A stretch of DNA of 63,046 nucleotides. Origin: Chitinophagales bacterium (lineage in GTDB: Bacteria; Bacteroidota; Bacteroidia; Chitinophagales; LD1). The position numbers and the translations under genes were made by a program. Positions 53,347 to 63,046 of this stretch are shown here, piece after piece. Within the stretch, counting starts at the first letter, position 1. Each line of letters opens with the position of its first letter. The DNA is taken from the NCBI GenBank assembly GCA_016786765.1, contig JAEUUZ010000049.1, positions 1-63,046 of the forward strand, in the 5' to 3' direction. A model generated the notes under the pieces. The model was not told where the DNA came from and searched no databases. It saw only the letters and a list, made by a program, of their open reading frames with translations.

Positions 53347-55632
53347 TTAAGTAGAACGAATTATCTTAAGCTTAGCAAATTTCAACATTATTTTCTTTTC
53401 TCCAAAGTTTGGGAAGAATATAGTTGCAATGCGGTTGGTAGCATTGCCTTCTAGCGCTAATACCTTGCCATCGCCAAATTTCTCATGTTTTACCTCCATA
53501 CCGGTAGTTAATCCGGAAACATCATCCGGCACAAAAGGCTCGGAAGGTCCTGTTCTAGGAGCTGTTGGCGTTGATATCGGTTGTCGTTGAACCAATTTTC
53601 CAAGTCCGGAAATACTGGATGTGCCACCAAAACTGGTCTTTATTGCAGTTGACTTATTCTGTTCACCATGCACCGATAAAATACTGTCGGGCAACTCCTT
53701 TAAAAAGCGCGATGGTTCGCCAAATTGTACATTCCCGAATTTATAGCGCGATGTGGCATACGTAAGAAACAATCGGGTTTCTGCACGTGTAATAGCTACA
53801 TAAAACAACCTTCGCTCTTCCTCTAAGTCGTCCATGGAGTATAGTGATTGTGCAGAAGGAAACAGACTCTCTTCCAATCCAACAACGTAGACCACAGCAA
53901 ACTCGAGCCCTTTGGCGGCATGTGTTGTCATTAACTTCACACAGTCTTCGTTTTCGGTTTCCTTTTCCGTTCCTGTTAACAACGAAATGTTTTGTAGGTA
54001 AGCGCCCAATGTTCTATCGTCTACAAACTCGTCTTCACTCACCACTAAATCTTCTTCTACGAATTCTTTTATACCGTTTAGTAACTCTTGAATGTTCTCA
54101 TATCGTGCAACGCCTTCAACAGTTTTGTCGTTATACAAATCAGCCAAAAGTTTTGTGGTTGTAGCGATGTGGGTTGCCAAGTCAAATGCTGTTTTTTGTG
54201 TCGACAGCGCTTGAAACGATTTAACCATTAGCACAAATTCGTGAATCAGTGTTTTGGTGCGCGTTTGGAAATCGTACTGGAAAATATTTTCCATAATATC
54301 CCACGGCCGCTTGCCTTCATTGGCCGCAAAAATTATGATCTTATCAATAGACGTTTGCCCAATACCTCGCACCGGATAATTAATCACGCGCTTCATCGCC
54401 TCTTCATCGTAATGATTAATCGAGAGCTTTAAATAGGCTAATAAATCTTTAATCTCTTTGCGTTGGTAGAACGACATTCCTCCATAAATCTTATAGGAGA
54501 TATTGTGTCTGCGCAACGATTCCTCAAAGGAACGCGACTGGGCATTGGTTCGATACAAAATAGCAAAGTCGTTATTCTTGTAATGCTTTCTATTCTTGAG
54601 CTCCATGATGCTATCGGCCACCCAACGCCCTTCTTCATTATCGGAAGCTGTTCGAACCACTTCAATCAATTCGCCTTGATCGTTCGATGTCCAAATTTCC
54701 TTTTTGATTTGATTTTTGTTTTTATAAATCAACTCATTGGCTGCTTGTACAATGTTTTTAGTAGAACGATAATTTTGCTCCAACTTAAACACTTTCAAAT
54801 CCGGAAAATCGGTTTCGAAATTTAAAATATTATCTATCGTTGCTCCTCGAAATGCATAGATACTTTGTGCATCATCGCCCACTACGGTAATGTTTTCATG
54901 CACAGCAGCGATACTCTTTATGATGGAATACTGCAATTGATTCGTATCTTGAAACTCATCAATCAACACATACTTAAACTTGTGCTGATATTTATATAAA
55001 ACCTCCGGAAATCGATTCAATACCTCATAGGTCTTCAACAACAAATCGTCAAAATCCATAGCACCTGATTTGAAACAGCGATTGCAATACTCGGCATAAA
55101 TCGTTTTGGTTTCAGGACGTCTGGTATCGCGGTCTTCACTTAACAAATCAGCATCCTTGGCGTAGTCTTCCGGAAAAACCAAAGCGTTTTTACAAGCTGA
55201 AATGCGCCATTGGATTGTGGAAGGTTTGTAGATTTTATCGTCAAGTCCTTTCTCCTTAATAATCGTTTTAATCAACGACTTAGAATCTTCGGTATCGTAA
55301 ATGGTGAAATTGGCCGGATAGCCAATTTTCTGGGCATCAACGCGCAATAATCGAGCGAATATTGAGTGGAAAGTTCCCATAAAAAGAGAACGCGCATTAG
55401 TACCTGCTATCTTTTCAATTCGTTGCCGCATACTCTCCGAAGCCTTGTTGGTGAAGGTAAGCGCCAAAATAGAAAATGGATTAACGCCATGCTGCAGTAG
55501 ATGCGCAATACGATAAGTTAACACACGTGTTTTCCCAGAACCCGGTCCGGCTACAATCATTACGGGTCCATCGGTGTTTATTACAGCGCCTCGCTGTACC
55601 TCATTTAATTCGTCTAAATAGTTCTTATTCAC
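53347..55632 (-). CDS. UvrD/PcrA-type DNA helicase
   Basis: A 761-residue superfamily 1A helicase. Motifs are in order: Q-motif LNEVQRGAV, Walker A AGPGSGKTR (Lys34), Ia TFTNKAS, II LIDEFQDTN, III VVGDDAQSIYAFRGA, IV QNYRSTKNIV, V TTHAAKGLEF and VI FYVAITRAETRLF. It unwinds DNA 3' to 5' in nucleotide-excision and mismatch repair and in replication-fork restart. The C-terminal ~60 residues (VKHEKFGDGKVLALEG, then FFPNFGEKKIML) match the Tudor-like tail of PcrA that binds RNA polymerase. It could be named pcrA or uvrD; I leave the symbol empty. No operon partner is obvious. Confidence 0.95.
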   Translation of the reverse strand: MNKNYLDELNEVQRGAVINTDGPVMIVAGPGSGKTRVLTYRIAHLLQHGVNPFSILALTFTNKASESMRQRIEKIAGTNARSLFMGTFHSIFARLLRVDAQKIGYPANFTIYDTEDSKSLIKTIIKEKGLDDKIYKPSTIQWRISACKNALVFPEDYAKDADLLSEDRDTRRPETKTIYAEYCNRCFKSGAMDFDDLLLKTYEVLNRFPEVLYKYQHKFKYVLIDEFQDTNQLQYSIIKSIAAVHENITVVGDDAQSIYAFRGATIDNILNFETDFPDLKVFKLEQNYRSTKNIVQAANELIYKNKNQIKKEIWTSNDQGELIEVVRTASDNEEGRWVADSIMELKNRKHYKNNDFAILYRTNAQSRSFEESLRRHNISYKIYGGMSFYQRKEIKDLLAYLKLSINHYDEEAMKRVINYPVRGIGQTSIDKIIIFAANEGKRPWDIMENIFQYDFQTRTKTLIHEFVLMVKSFQALSTQKTAFDLATHIATTTKLLADLYNDKTVEGVARYENIQELLNGIKEFVEEDLVVSEDEFVDDRTLGAYLQNISLLTGTEKETENEDCVKLMTTHAAKGLEFAVVYVVGLEESLFPSAQSLYSMDDLEEERRLFYVAITRAETRLFLTYATSRYKFGNVQFGEPSRFLKELPDSILSVHGEQNKSTAIKTSFGGTSSISGLGKLVQRQPISTPTAPRTGPSEPFVPDDVSGLTTGMEVKHEKFGDGKVLALEGNATNRIATIFFPNFGEKKIMLKFAKLKIIRST

Positions 55633-55685
55633 TGTGGCGAATATAGCCGATTGATGAAATGAAATGACATTATTTTGTTCACAAA

Positions 55686-55714
55686 AAACGCAAACTGAAT
55701 GTCAGTTTGCGTTT
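55686..55714 (-). terminator. terminator of giant surface-protein gene
   Basis: AAACGCAAACTGA (55686-55698), a 3-base loop, TCAGTTTGCGTTT (55702-55714): a perfect 13-bp stem. On the minus strand it is followed by TTTTGTG, 26 bases past the stop codon at 55741. Confidence 0.85.
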
Positions 55715-55740
55715 CGATAACAAGGCAATAAAAAACGTGG

Positions 55741-58700
55741 TTATTCTTTTACGAATTGTTTCACCACAACGTTATTGCCCATAATTACTTTAATGAAGTA
55801 TTCACCGGAAGGTAAGTCTTCAACGGACATTCTTTCGTTTGGTGTAACGTTTTTCACAGCCTGTCCAATCATATTGTACAATACCGCCTCTACAATTTGA
55901 TTAGAGCCAAGAATTTGAACGTTAATAAAGTCTTTTGAAGGCGAAGGGTAAACAATAATTGAAGGCGCTGTTTCATCGCCATCAAAATTAACAGCTACAA
56001 TGTTAGTATACTCAAAATCGCCATCAAAGTCTACTTGTTTCAAACGATAGTAGTTCCAACCTGAAAGCGGAGTTTTATCCATCCATTGATAATCCTGACG
56101 AACGGTTGTACTGCCTGCACCTTTCACTGACCCAATAGCTTCAAAATGCACCCCATCGCCACTTCGTTCAACAACAAATTTTTCGTTATCGATTTCAATG
56201 GCAGTAGCCCAATCTAACTGACTGTAGTTCTCTACTTTCTTACCTGTGAAGTAGATCAATTTAACCGGCAAACCTGTTCCTCCGGCATTTGCACCGTTCA
56301 CTGTAAACTTAGAGAATGATGTCATGCCGGACAATGTATATTGATTCGGACAAGCAATAAATCCAACTGTTGGATAATCAGCTCCTCCGCTAGCTGTTGT
56401 AAAGCCTGTATTACCAGGTTCTCCGTTTTTCAATAAATAACGAATTGGTGTACCACCAGCCGATGTAACCGGGCTAATATCTTGTCCTCCATTCGCATTA
56501 ACAGTAACATTATAAGAAGTAATACCTCCCCCCGGATTGGTAATATCCCATTGCAACGGAGAGGCTAAATTAAATACTACCTGATCCAGTGCACCATCGG
56601 CCCCGGCTGAGCCTTGACCAATTTGTTGACCCGGAGCAGTTTTCGTTTCTAAATCGCAATACGCCACTGTTTTTACAGGGGTAGTTCCATTTGTTTCCAA
56701 ATAGCCTAACACATCTGAGCCACTTGTTCCGGTTGGCGTTATCGTAAATCCTTGTGCATTTTGTGAACTGTGTCCGATAGGGAATGAATAGGTAGAAGAT
56801 CCGTCTACTTTTCGTTGAAGTCTACCTTGTACATATTTATCATTACCGGAAGTGTTGCCTGCTTTTATGGCATTAGTAGCAAGATTTGATACGTTTATCG
56901 TACTGCTGTTTGTTTTTACAATTCCGGTATAGAAAACAAGGGTATCTGTTATTTCTTCATCTTGCGTAATCGTAACCAAGTTTCCGGCAGAAGCTTTATC
57001 TAAGTACATGTTTACCATTTTAGAAGGCAACCCCGTACCGGGATCTTGAGGTGTTATACTTCCTACAAAACCATAACTTGCTGTTGTTGGGAATGTTCTT
57101 GTATCCGTTCGAACATTACCTGTTGCACCACTAGTTGCAATAGAGCCGCCATATTTAAATGTCGCTCCGGGTTTAACCTCAAAAGTTGAAGTTCCGGCAT
57201 CAGTAATGGTAAATCCGCTACCCAATTGGAAACATGCAGGCGAATTCACATTCATCGTTCCGGCAACTCCAAATCCGGCACCTGCAACAACGTTTGCACC
57301 AAGTGCTCCTACGTTTGCTCCAGTTGAATTGATGTCTACATTAAAATAATTAATGTTTACTGAATTGCCATCTGTTCCGCGTAATGAATGCGTTTGAGAC
57401 GAAGATGTTCCATACCATTCCACAGTTCCTCCTGTCAAGGAATATGTTTTTGCAGTTCCTAATAATTCCGGAAGTGTTGTATTCAAGAGTTTCATTCGTA
57501 ATCGCGAATCCGTTCCGCTCATAATCAATCCACCGTCTCCTGTAAACGATACAGCTCCACCTGAATTGTCGATACAATCAACAATTGCTCCATTGGTGAC
57601 AATTAATGATGAATCAATCACTACATTGCTGGATAAATTTTTGTAATCGGTAAGTGTTGGATAGCTGTAAGTAGAATTCGTTCCGCTAAAATTAATGTTC
57701 TTGTAGGTTCTGCCTCCTCTGAGTGTTTGGAACACATGCGAAGCTCCTGTTCCGGCCAATTCTATTGTTCCTCCGGTTAAGTTATATGAAAAAGCACTAC
57801 CTAACAATCGAGGAATGTAAGTTCCTCCGGAAGAGCCAACCTCTGTAGTTAAAGAACTGTATCCAGCCGGCACATAGTACAAGGTTCCCGGACTCATGTA
57901 CAATGTTCCGGTAGAGCCGGTAATATAAGCAGTTGTACTTTCAATTACCTGACCCTTGCGAATATCGAGCTTTCCACCTGTTGCACTTATTGTTGTTGTT
58001 CCTGTTATTCCTGTAGAATTTGTAAAGGTTAGCTGTTTCGTGTTGTCCACTAATTCGCAAATAATAATTTTTGCTGTACTCGTTGTATTGATTCCATTTC
58101 CGGTTACTTGGTTATCTCGTCCGATGTACCAGAATGTAGCAACTTGACTAAAACTTCTGTTTCCGGCTAACACCTGAACATTGCCAATAGATCCGGTAGT
58201 AGAAATGCCTTGAAGGTGAGTTATCTTCAACGTACTTCCCTGATTAGAGGTAAAGTAAGTTCCTGTATTCGATCCGGCAATTCCCGTTATCCAAGCCGTT
58301 GTCGAAGAGCCATTAAACCCAAAATCTAAAGTGCCTAAATCTTCAACGGTAATTCCACTGTTTGTTCCAAAATTTAAATCCCTGTTAATCAACTGCACAT
58401 ATGCTCCTCCTTTTACAAAAAGTCGGGTACGCATCAAATCGTTTGTAGTTTGCGTTGCTACATCTATCGTTTGAGTTGTTCCGCTTCCGGTGAAATTAAG
58501 GGCATCGTTCGTATAGCCGGAAGAATTAGAGTTTGTGAGATAAGCAGCAGCAGCCTTGTATAAATTGCCTTTCAAATTAATAACGGTTGATGGCCCTCCT
58601 GAAGAAGTAGTACTGAAATAAAAGAAACCTGCATTTATATCGATGTTACCATCCACGTTTAATACTAAATCATTGCCGGAAGAAGCTGTGCCATATGGGT

Positions 58701-61700
58701 GAATTCTAAAATTACCGCTTCCGTTTTTAGTTAAGTTTCCATCTACAGTAAAGGTTAATGAACCGGCTCCCGCTTGCATTTGAACATTACCGGCTCCTCC
58801 AACTATCATGTTGTTTCCTACCCTAATAGTGGATGTATTTCCAGTGTATAAACTTATATTATTAGCATCATCATTACTAATAAGAAAATCGCCATGCGTA
58901 AGATTTCCGCTAACTCCTGATGGTAAAATCCCAGTCCAATTCGCGGTTAACCCTCCACTAGGAATTTCAATATAGAGATGTCCAAACATAGCGCTATAGC
59001 CCGATACTGTGGTTGTAGAAACGATGGATGAGCCTGTACCCGTAAACAAGGGATTTGCATCACTCCAATCTATTATATCAAAATATGAATCTTCGTGAAA
59101 AATCTCCGTACCTGTCCAAGCATTAGCGATGTAACTGTATACAAAAACATATCCACCATTTTCAACCTCCCAAGTAGAACTTGCGTTTCGAATAAAATTG
59201 GAAGAAGCGCTTGATATATCAATCTCTGCTCCTGCTCGTACAATCATTTGAGCTGTGCCTTGCAAATCTAATTTTCCGGACAGATCTAGAATTCCCTTCT
59301 TAATGTCTAACGTTTTACCTGTTGCAATGGTAAGTCCGGTAGTTGTATTTCCGGAGAAGATATACGTAGATGAAGTTGGCAAATCAATTTGAATGTTATT
59401 ATAGGCTCTACCACCTGCAACATCAATGTATCCCCCGCTAATAACGTATATGTTTGGTGGCACTGTTGAAACAAATTCTGGAGCTGCTGTTGCACTTGAG
59501 CCCGTTACATCAACCCAAGCACTTCCATTCCACGTTTGCCAAGGACGAACACCACTAATAGCAGTTGTGGAACTAAAAAATACTGTTCCAGAACTCCCTA
59601 ATGCCGGATTTGTTCTGTAGTCGCCAACACTCGCTGTAACAACAGTGATGTTGAAATTGTTTGATGTTCCGGTTAGTGAAGGAGATGTAACTGTACCTGT
59701 TAAATTGATTCCCGATTGAGCTGAACCATATTGAACATCACTAATTGTTACAGAACCAGAAGTTAGTGCATATGGAGAAGAGGAGGTCATACCCGTGCCG
59801 CTAGTAGTTAAGGCAACGTTTTCGGTACGGTCTAAATCTGTTTTGTTGTTGGCGTCCTGGGCTGTTACTGTAAATGATGGCAAATTAATACCTACATTAC
59901 CATCTGCAACTGTAGAGACGGTCAATTTAGTGGCCACAACTTCAATTCTATTTCTGTCGTTAGCGCCACTGTTATCAGAGACTGCAGCAAATGAAGTAAA
60001 TAATGAGGAAGTATTGCTTGCCGCGGCAGTTGCTCCACTAACTGTAAAAACTAATTTTTCATTATCTGTTACTGATGTCGTAAACGTAACACGTAAAATC
60101 ATCTGTACTGTTCCACCGTCCGCTGCTGTAACGCTTGCACCGCTCAGTCCTGTAAAGGCAATACTGTTTGCGCCAATGGTTGTAGCATCGGCAATTTTAG
60201 TATTAGACGTTGTAAATAAAGCAGCTGCTCGAACAGTATTGGCTGTACCGGTATAAGTATAATTAAGTGTATTTAAAATAGTTGGCAAGTTGTCGGCATC
60301 TGCTCCATCGGTTATTATTATGTTATGAACCCCTACACTACTCGCTGCAGAAGAAGGAACAGGTGTAGTTTGGAAGTTCGCATACAATACGTTTGTCGTG
60401 TAGCTATAGGTAGCATCTGTAGTAATGGTGCTCAGCGTATTCGGTGTGCCTGTTCCCGTAAAATTAACAACATAGGCGGTTTGGTTGGATGAGTTATTGT
60501 TGATGGTAACGCTTCCAGCAAAAGCACCAATAGCATTTGGCGTAAAACGAACGGTAAAGGTAGCTGTGCCTCCTATAGCAACAGTAGTAGGTGCAGCTCC
60601 TTGTAGCGCAAACCCCGAACCTCCAAATGTTAAACTTGAAATGGTCATTACTGCTGTACCCGTATTGTTTATTGTAAACGTTTGGTCTGTGTTCGACCCC
60701 CACTCCCTACTTCCATAGGCGAATGTGCTATTGTGCGCATAGCCGGTTACGGAAATGGTGGGTGTTAATGCAATTACATTAAAAGAACTACTATTTCCTG
60801 TGGCTGTTAAAGCACCAGATGTGCCAGTTAATACCAAGCCAGTTCCTGCTACAGTATGAACAACACCGCTATAAGTAGCTAAGCCAGCACTTGCCGCAAC
60901 TGTTATAGGCGCTCCCGTCATGGTACCAGTTGAAGCCAATAAAACATTTGAAGTATAGCCCAAATCTCTATTATTGTTTGGGTCGTTTGCGCTAATGGTT
61001 ACCGATGGCGACATAGTAGCATTTTGATTCACATTGGTTGGTTGCGCTACAAAATTTAACTTAGAAGCAACAACAGCTACTGCATTGTTTGTACTGCCCG
61101 ACTCTACCACTGTTCCGGCACCACTTTCGAACTGAGTGGAAGAGGCTGAACTCGCAGTGGTGAAATTTGTTCGGTCTATTTTAAAAGCCAAATTCAATCC
61201 ATCAATAGTTGTTGGCAAGGCTCCTCCCAAAGCTGATTTTAACCAAATTTTGAGTGTATACGTTTTTGTTCCTCCATCAGAAATATTGCCCAATGCGCCT
61301 GATCCGGTAGATATACTTGAAAAGGTGATGGATGTAGCGGCAACAGTTCCTGTAAGTGTATTTGTTCCATCGCTCAGCTCCGCCCCTTGAATGGCTTGTG
61401 TCCAATCGGCAATATCATTTCCTGTTCCTTGAGGCAACACGATCTGTGTAATTAGGGTTGGTAACGCATCGTTACCGCTTGTTGTGTTGGCGTCATCAGT
61501 GACTAAAAAATCAAAGTTCAACACTGCATTTTGTTGTGGAGCAGATGCACCAGTTAAAGCGGTTGTTAGCGATGACAACGTTGAAGGTTCTGAACCAGCG
61601 CCAGCGGTAACTCCAGAATAAGAAGATGCGCCTGTTGTTGTGCCATTACATGTTGCTGCCGCTGCATAATTATAGGCTTTGTCAAACGTATATACACGGT

Positions 61701-62520
61701 AATAATATGTTGTTCCTGAGCTTAAACTACCGTCAGTGAAACTTGTTCCAGTACCCATGTATACAACCGTTTCCCCAGATGCTATTGTATTTCCTACAGC
61801 ATAGATTCCATTTACATTTGGTGATGTTGTTGGATCGGTAACACCTCTAACTACAAGGTACCCACCTCCGTCCACCCCTCCAGATGCGGCTGTCCAGCTA
61901 ACACTTAATGAGCTTGCACTTGGGCTTGACGTGCCGGCTGCTGTTGCAGAACTTGGAGCTGTGTTATCAACTGCTCCAGTATAAACTGCCATGTCATCTA
62001 CAAACATATCTCCACCGGTACCTTTTGCACGATGCAAAAACAGTCCTGAAATTGTTGTCCATGTTGACGATGCTTTATTATAAGTAACTTTAGTCCATGT
62101 TCCTCCACTACTCCCTGTTGAATATGCGCCTGATAAACCTTCAGCGTTATTAATTATTCCCGGTTGTTGTTCTTGCGAATTTGTTGTATTTGCAACATTG
62201 ATATAAAACTGAACGGTTACTTGTGAAGTTGTCGAACTTACTGTAAAATTTGGTGACCAAACCCTTCTTCCTGTTGTAGAACTATTATTTACACTCAATG
62301 AATTTGCCCCAGAACGAACTGTTGACGTTACTTTTGCAATTGTTTGGGTAGCATTTGCTTTTCTCCATACCCCTGCTGCAGGAGCCGTTTGAGCTGTTGC
62401 ATTGTCAATTGTTGCTGAACCTTCCAAGCCTCCATCTAAGCCTAAGTAGGACACTTGTCCCCAAGCATTACCAGCAAAAATCAAAATCAAAAATGCAATC
62501 AGTGTACGTGTTATTTTCAT
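55741..62520 (-). CDS. 2259-residue T9SS type A surface protein
   Basis: A very large exported protein with a signal peptide ending NAWGQ (about 22). A possible carbohydrate-binding-like module (about 30-185) precedes a fibronectin type III-like domain (about 188-298: TAPSSATAAGTS, SGTTYYYRVYTFD). Two similar ~250-residue modules follow (about 305-590 and 700-970), each with a D.LPT...LN start, ADGGT or SDGGT in the middle and VVA.KL near the end. They are separated by a choice-of-anchor/ASPM-like domain (about 593-697: INNTGTAVMTISSLTFGGSG). A long Gly/Thr/Ser-rich beta-helix-like stretch (about 1000-2000) precedes a final type A sorting domain (about 2190-2259: VYPSPSKDFINV, ending KQFVKE). 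A surface adhesin or matrix protein is inferred. CGAATGTA at 62540-62547 (TACATTCG on the minus strand) resembles a -7 box. Confidence 0.88.
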   Translation of the reverse strand: MKITRTLIAFLILIFAGNAWGQVSYLGLDGGLEGSATIDNATAQTAPAAGVWRKANATQTIAKVTSTVRSGANSLSVNNSSTTGRRVWSPNFTVSSTTSQVTVQFYINVANTTNSQEQQPGIINNAEGLSGAYSTGSSGGTWTKVTYNKASSTWTTISGLFLHRAKGTGGDMFVDDMAVYTGAVDNTAPSSATAAGTSSPSASSLSVSWTAASGGVDGGGYLVVRGVTDPTTSPNVNGIYAVGNTIASGETVVYMGTGTSFTDGSLSSGTTYYYRVYTFDKAYNYAAAATCNGTTTGASSYSGVTAGAGSEPSTLSSLTTALTGASAPQQNAVLNFDFLVTDDANTTSGNDALPTLITQIVLPQGTGNDIADWTQAIQGAELSDGTNTLTGTVAATSITFSSISTGSGALGNISDGGTKTYTLKIWLKSALGGALPTTIDGLNLAFKIDRTNFTTASSASSTQFESGAGTVVESGSTNNAVAVVASKLNFVAQPTNVNQNATMSPSVTISANDPNNNRDLGYTSNVLLASTGTMTGAPITVAASAGLATYSGVVHTVAGTGLVLTGTSGALTATGNSSSFNVIALTPTISVTGYAHNSTFAYGSREWGSNTDQTFTINNTGTAVMTISSLTFGGSGFALQGAAPTTVAIGGTATFTVRFTPNAIGAFAGSVTINNNSSNQTAYVVNFTGTGTPNTLSTITTDATYSYTTNVLYANFQTTPVPSSAASSVGVHNIIITDGADADNLPTILNTLNYTYTGTANTVRAAALFTTSNTKIADATTIGANSIAFTGLSGASVTAADGGTVQMILRVTFTTSVTDNEKLVFTVSGATAAASNTSSLFTSFAAVSDNSGANDRNRIEVVATKLTVSTVADGNVGINLPSFTVTAQDANNKTDLDRTENVALTTSGTGMTSSSPYALTSGSVTISDVQYGSAQSGINLTGTVTSPSLTGTSNNFNITVVTASVGDYRTNPALGSSGTVFFSSTTAISGVRPWQTWNGSAWVDVTGSSATAAPEFVSTVPPNIYVISGGYIDVAGGRAYNNIQIDLPTSSTYIFSGNTTTGLTIATGKTLDIKKGILDLSGKLDLQGTAQMIVRAGAEIDISSASSNFIRNASSTWEVENGGYVFVYSYIANAWTGTEIFHEDSYFDIIDWSDANPLFTGTGSSIVSTTTVSGYSAMFGHLYIEIPSGGLTANWTGILPSGVSGNLTHGDFLISNDDANNISLYTGNTSTIRVGNNMIVGGAGNVQMQAGAGSLTFTVDGNLTKNGSGNFRIHPYGTASSGNDLVLNVDGNIDINAGFFYFSTTSSGGPSTVINLKGNLYKAAAAYLTNSNSSGYTNDALNFTGSGTTQTIDVATQTTNDLMRTRLFVKGGAYVQLINRDLNFGTNSGITVEDLGTLDFGFNGSSTTAWITGIAGSNTGTYFTSNQGSTLKITHLQGISTTGSIGNVQVLAGNRSFSQVATFWYIGRDNQVTGNGINTTSTAKIIICELVDNTKQLTFTNSTGITGTTTISATGGKLDIRKGQVIESTTAYITGSTGTLYMSPGTLYYVPAGYSSLTTEVGSSGGTYIPRLLGSAFSYNLTGGTIELAGTGASHVFQTLRGGRTYKNINFSGTNSTYSYPTLTDYKNLSSNVVIDSSLIVTNGAIVDCIDNSGGAVSFTGDGGLIMSGTDSRLRMKLLNTTLPELLGTAKTYSLTGGTVEWYGTSSSQTHSLRGTDGNSVNINYFNVDINSTGANVGALGANVVAGAGFGVAGTMNVNSPACFQLGSGFTITDAGTSTFEVKPGATFKYGGSIATSGATGNVRTDTRTFPTTASYGFVGSITPQDPGTGLPSKMVNMYLDKASAGNLVTITQDEEITDTLVFYTGIVKTNSSTINVSNLATNAIKAGNTSGNDKYVQGRLQRKVDGSSTYSFPIGHSSQNAQGFTITPTGTSGSDVLGYLETNGTTPVKTVAYCDLETKTAPGQQIGQGSAGADGALDQVVFNLASPLQWDITNPGGGITSYNVTVNANGGQDISPVTSAGGTPIRYLLKNGEPGNTGFTTASGGADYPTVGFIACPNQYTLSGMTSFSKFTVNGANAGGTGLPVKLIYFTGKKVENYSQLDWATAIEIDNEKFVVERSGDGVHFEAIGSVKGAGSTTVRQDYQWMDKTPLSGWNYYRLKQVDFDGDFEYTNIVAVNFDGDETAPSIIVYPSPSKDFINVQILGSNQIVEAVLYNMIGQAVKNVTPNERMSVEDLPSGEYFIKVIMGNNVVVKQFVKE

Positions 62521-63046
62521 AGTTTCCTTTTAAGCGGTGCGAATGTAATGTATATGTATTGTGATAATGTTATTTTTTTCGGAAAAATCTTCACGAGCCG
62601 TATAAGCAAATCCTTTGCCAAAAATGGGGGTAACATCGAAATTTGTCGTTTAATTTCTTTTATGTGTTTTTTTGCTTTTTTCTCATTCTGAAAGCATCAC
62701 AAACAAAGCGCTTGGGGAAATGTTTCGTTTTCGAAAAATTTATTTTTTATGTCTCGTTATTGCCTTCTTTACATTGAGGTAATACGAGTGTCTAATTTAT
62801 TAGCATTGTGCTGTCTAATTGAACAGTCGGAAAATTGCTTTTTCTGGGCTATACTTTTTACAGTGTTGTCGATTTTAACAAATTGTTAGTTTCAAAACGG
62901 ATGCTGCGTGAGGGATTTCTATGGCAAAACCAAATTTTTCTGATAAACAGTTTTGTGGTTGATCAAAGCAAAAATCCTGTGAATAATTTTGTTTCTAATG
63001 GCATTTAAAACACACATTTTATTTTTCCCTTCTTCTACCTTTCTCA
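62521..63046. other. gene-free right end
   Basis: 526 bases upstream of the giant surface-protein gene with no coding region I can support on either strand. It is A/T-rich. A lone GCGTGAGGGAT at 62906-62916 matches the start of the structured element at 44627, but none of the following hairpins is present. Any gene to the right begins outside the window. Confidence 0.55.

Noticed and set aside
59795-60256. 153-residue plus-strand reading frame
   Set aside because: Antisense shadow of the Thr/Ser-rich repetitive surface protein; its hydrophobic runs come from reading that composition backwards.
427-62520. Presence of T9SS machinery
   Set aside because: Four cargo proteins are present but no PorV/PorU/SprA/GldKLMN-type gene is; the FGE-fold lipoprotein is too short to be GldK or GldJ.
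1-63046. tRNA, rRNA, CRISPR array or insertion sequence
   Set aside because: None was visible: no transposase-like protein, no repeat-spacer pattern and no tRNA-like cloverleaf with anticodon arm.

Overview
The window reads as chromosomal DNA of a free-living member of the Bacteroidota (Bacteroidetes). The evidence is: four large exported proteins ending in type IX secretion (T9SS) sorting domains; families largely confined to this phylum (DUF4290, DUF5686 with a carboxypeptidase-like N-domain, 7TMR-DISM kinases, SprB repeats, CHU_C-type C-terminus); AT-rich upstream regions without strong Shine-Dalgarno sites; and several promoter-like TTTG-N20-22-TAnnTTTG pairs. No rRNA, tRNA, CRISPR array, prophage or insertion sequence was seen. 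I cannot place it to genus.

Layout. 1-426: gene-free start with a palindromic element between two 28-nt direct repeats. 427-2780: a T9SS-exported protein and, convergent to it, a lipoprotein with a formylglycine-generating-enzyme-like fold that lacks one catalytic cysteine. 2781-3201: a cluster of palindromes and a structured repeat. 3202-7540: the fused acyl-CoA mutase IcmF, divergent from the N-terminal half of a split transketolase. 7724-13120: a giant Asp-box/GEVED surface protein. 13146-15626 (minus): ABC ATPase, ABC permease and LolA-like protein. 16048-18565 (minus): 7TMR-DISM kinase and LuxR-type regulator. 18619-20232: a secreted sulfatase, divergent from two tandem VWA-domain proteins (20362-23159). 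23156-23920: scpA. 24083-31397: a two-lectin-domain T9SS adhesin, then a TonB-dependent receptor.

31538-34924: mfd. 34933-37426: a DUF3089 hydrolase and a helical-repeat exported protein. 37478-41642: an MFS exporter, divergent from an amino-acid permease that overlaps by 4 nt a BatD/retropepsin-like fusion protein. 41643-44530: a PagL-type lipid A deacylase, a DUF502 protein and an unrecognised membrane protein. 44627-44717: second copy of the structured repeat. 44785-47293: NAD synthetase and NAD kinase, convergent. 47336-55632 (minus): DUF5686 outer-membrane protein, 2-oxoglutarate oxygenase, GT-C-like membrane protein, DUF4290 protein and a UvrD/PcrA helicase. 55741-62520 (minus): a 2259-residue T9SS surface protein. 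The last 526 bases hold no gene I can support.

Most of the window is core metabolism and DNA maintenance with cell-surface functions between. The observations most worth following are: (i) a dispersed structured element whose two full copies differ by compensatory changes in the closing stem; (ii) a BatD-like domain, two four-cysteine modules and a single-Asp aspartic protease domain in one exported protein; (iii) tandem cysteine-conserving VWA proteins; (iv) palindromic DNA translated in frame inside icmF; (v) a T9SS adhesin with two complete mannose-type C-type lectin domains.
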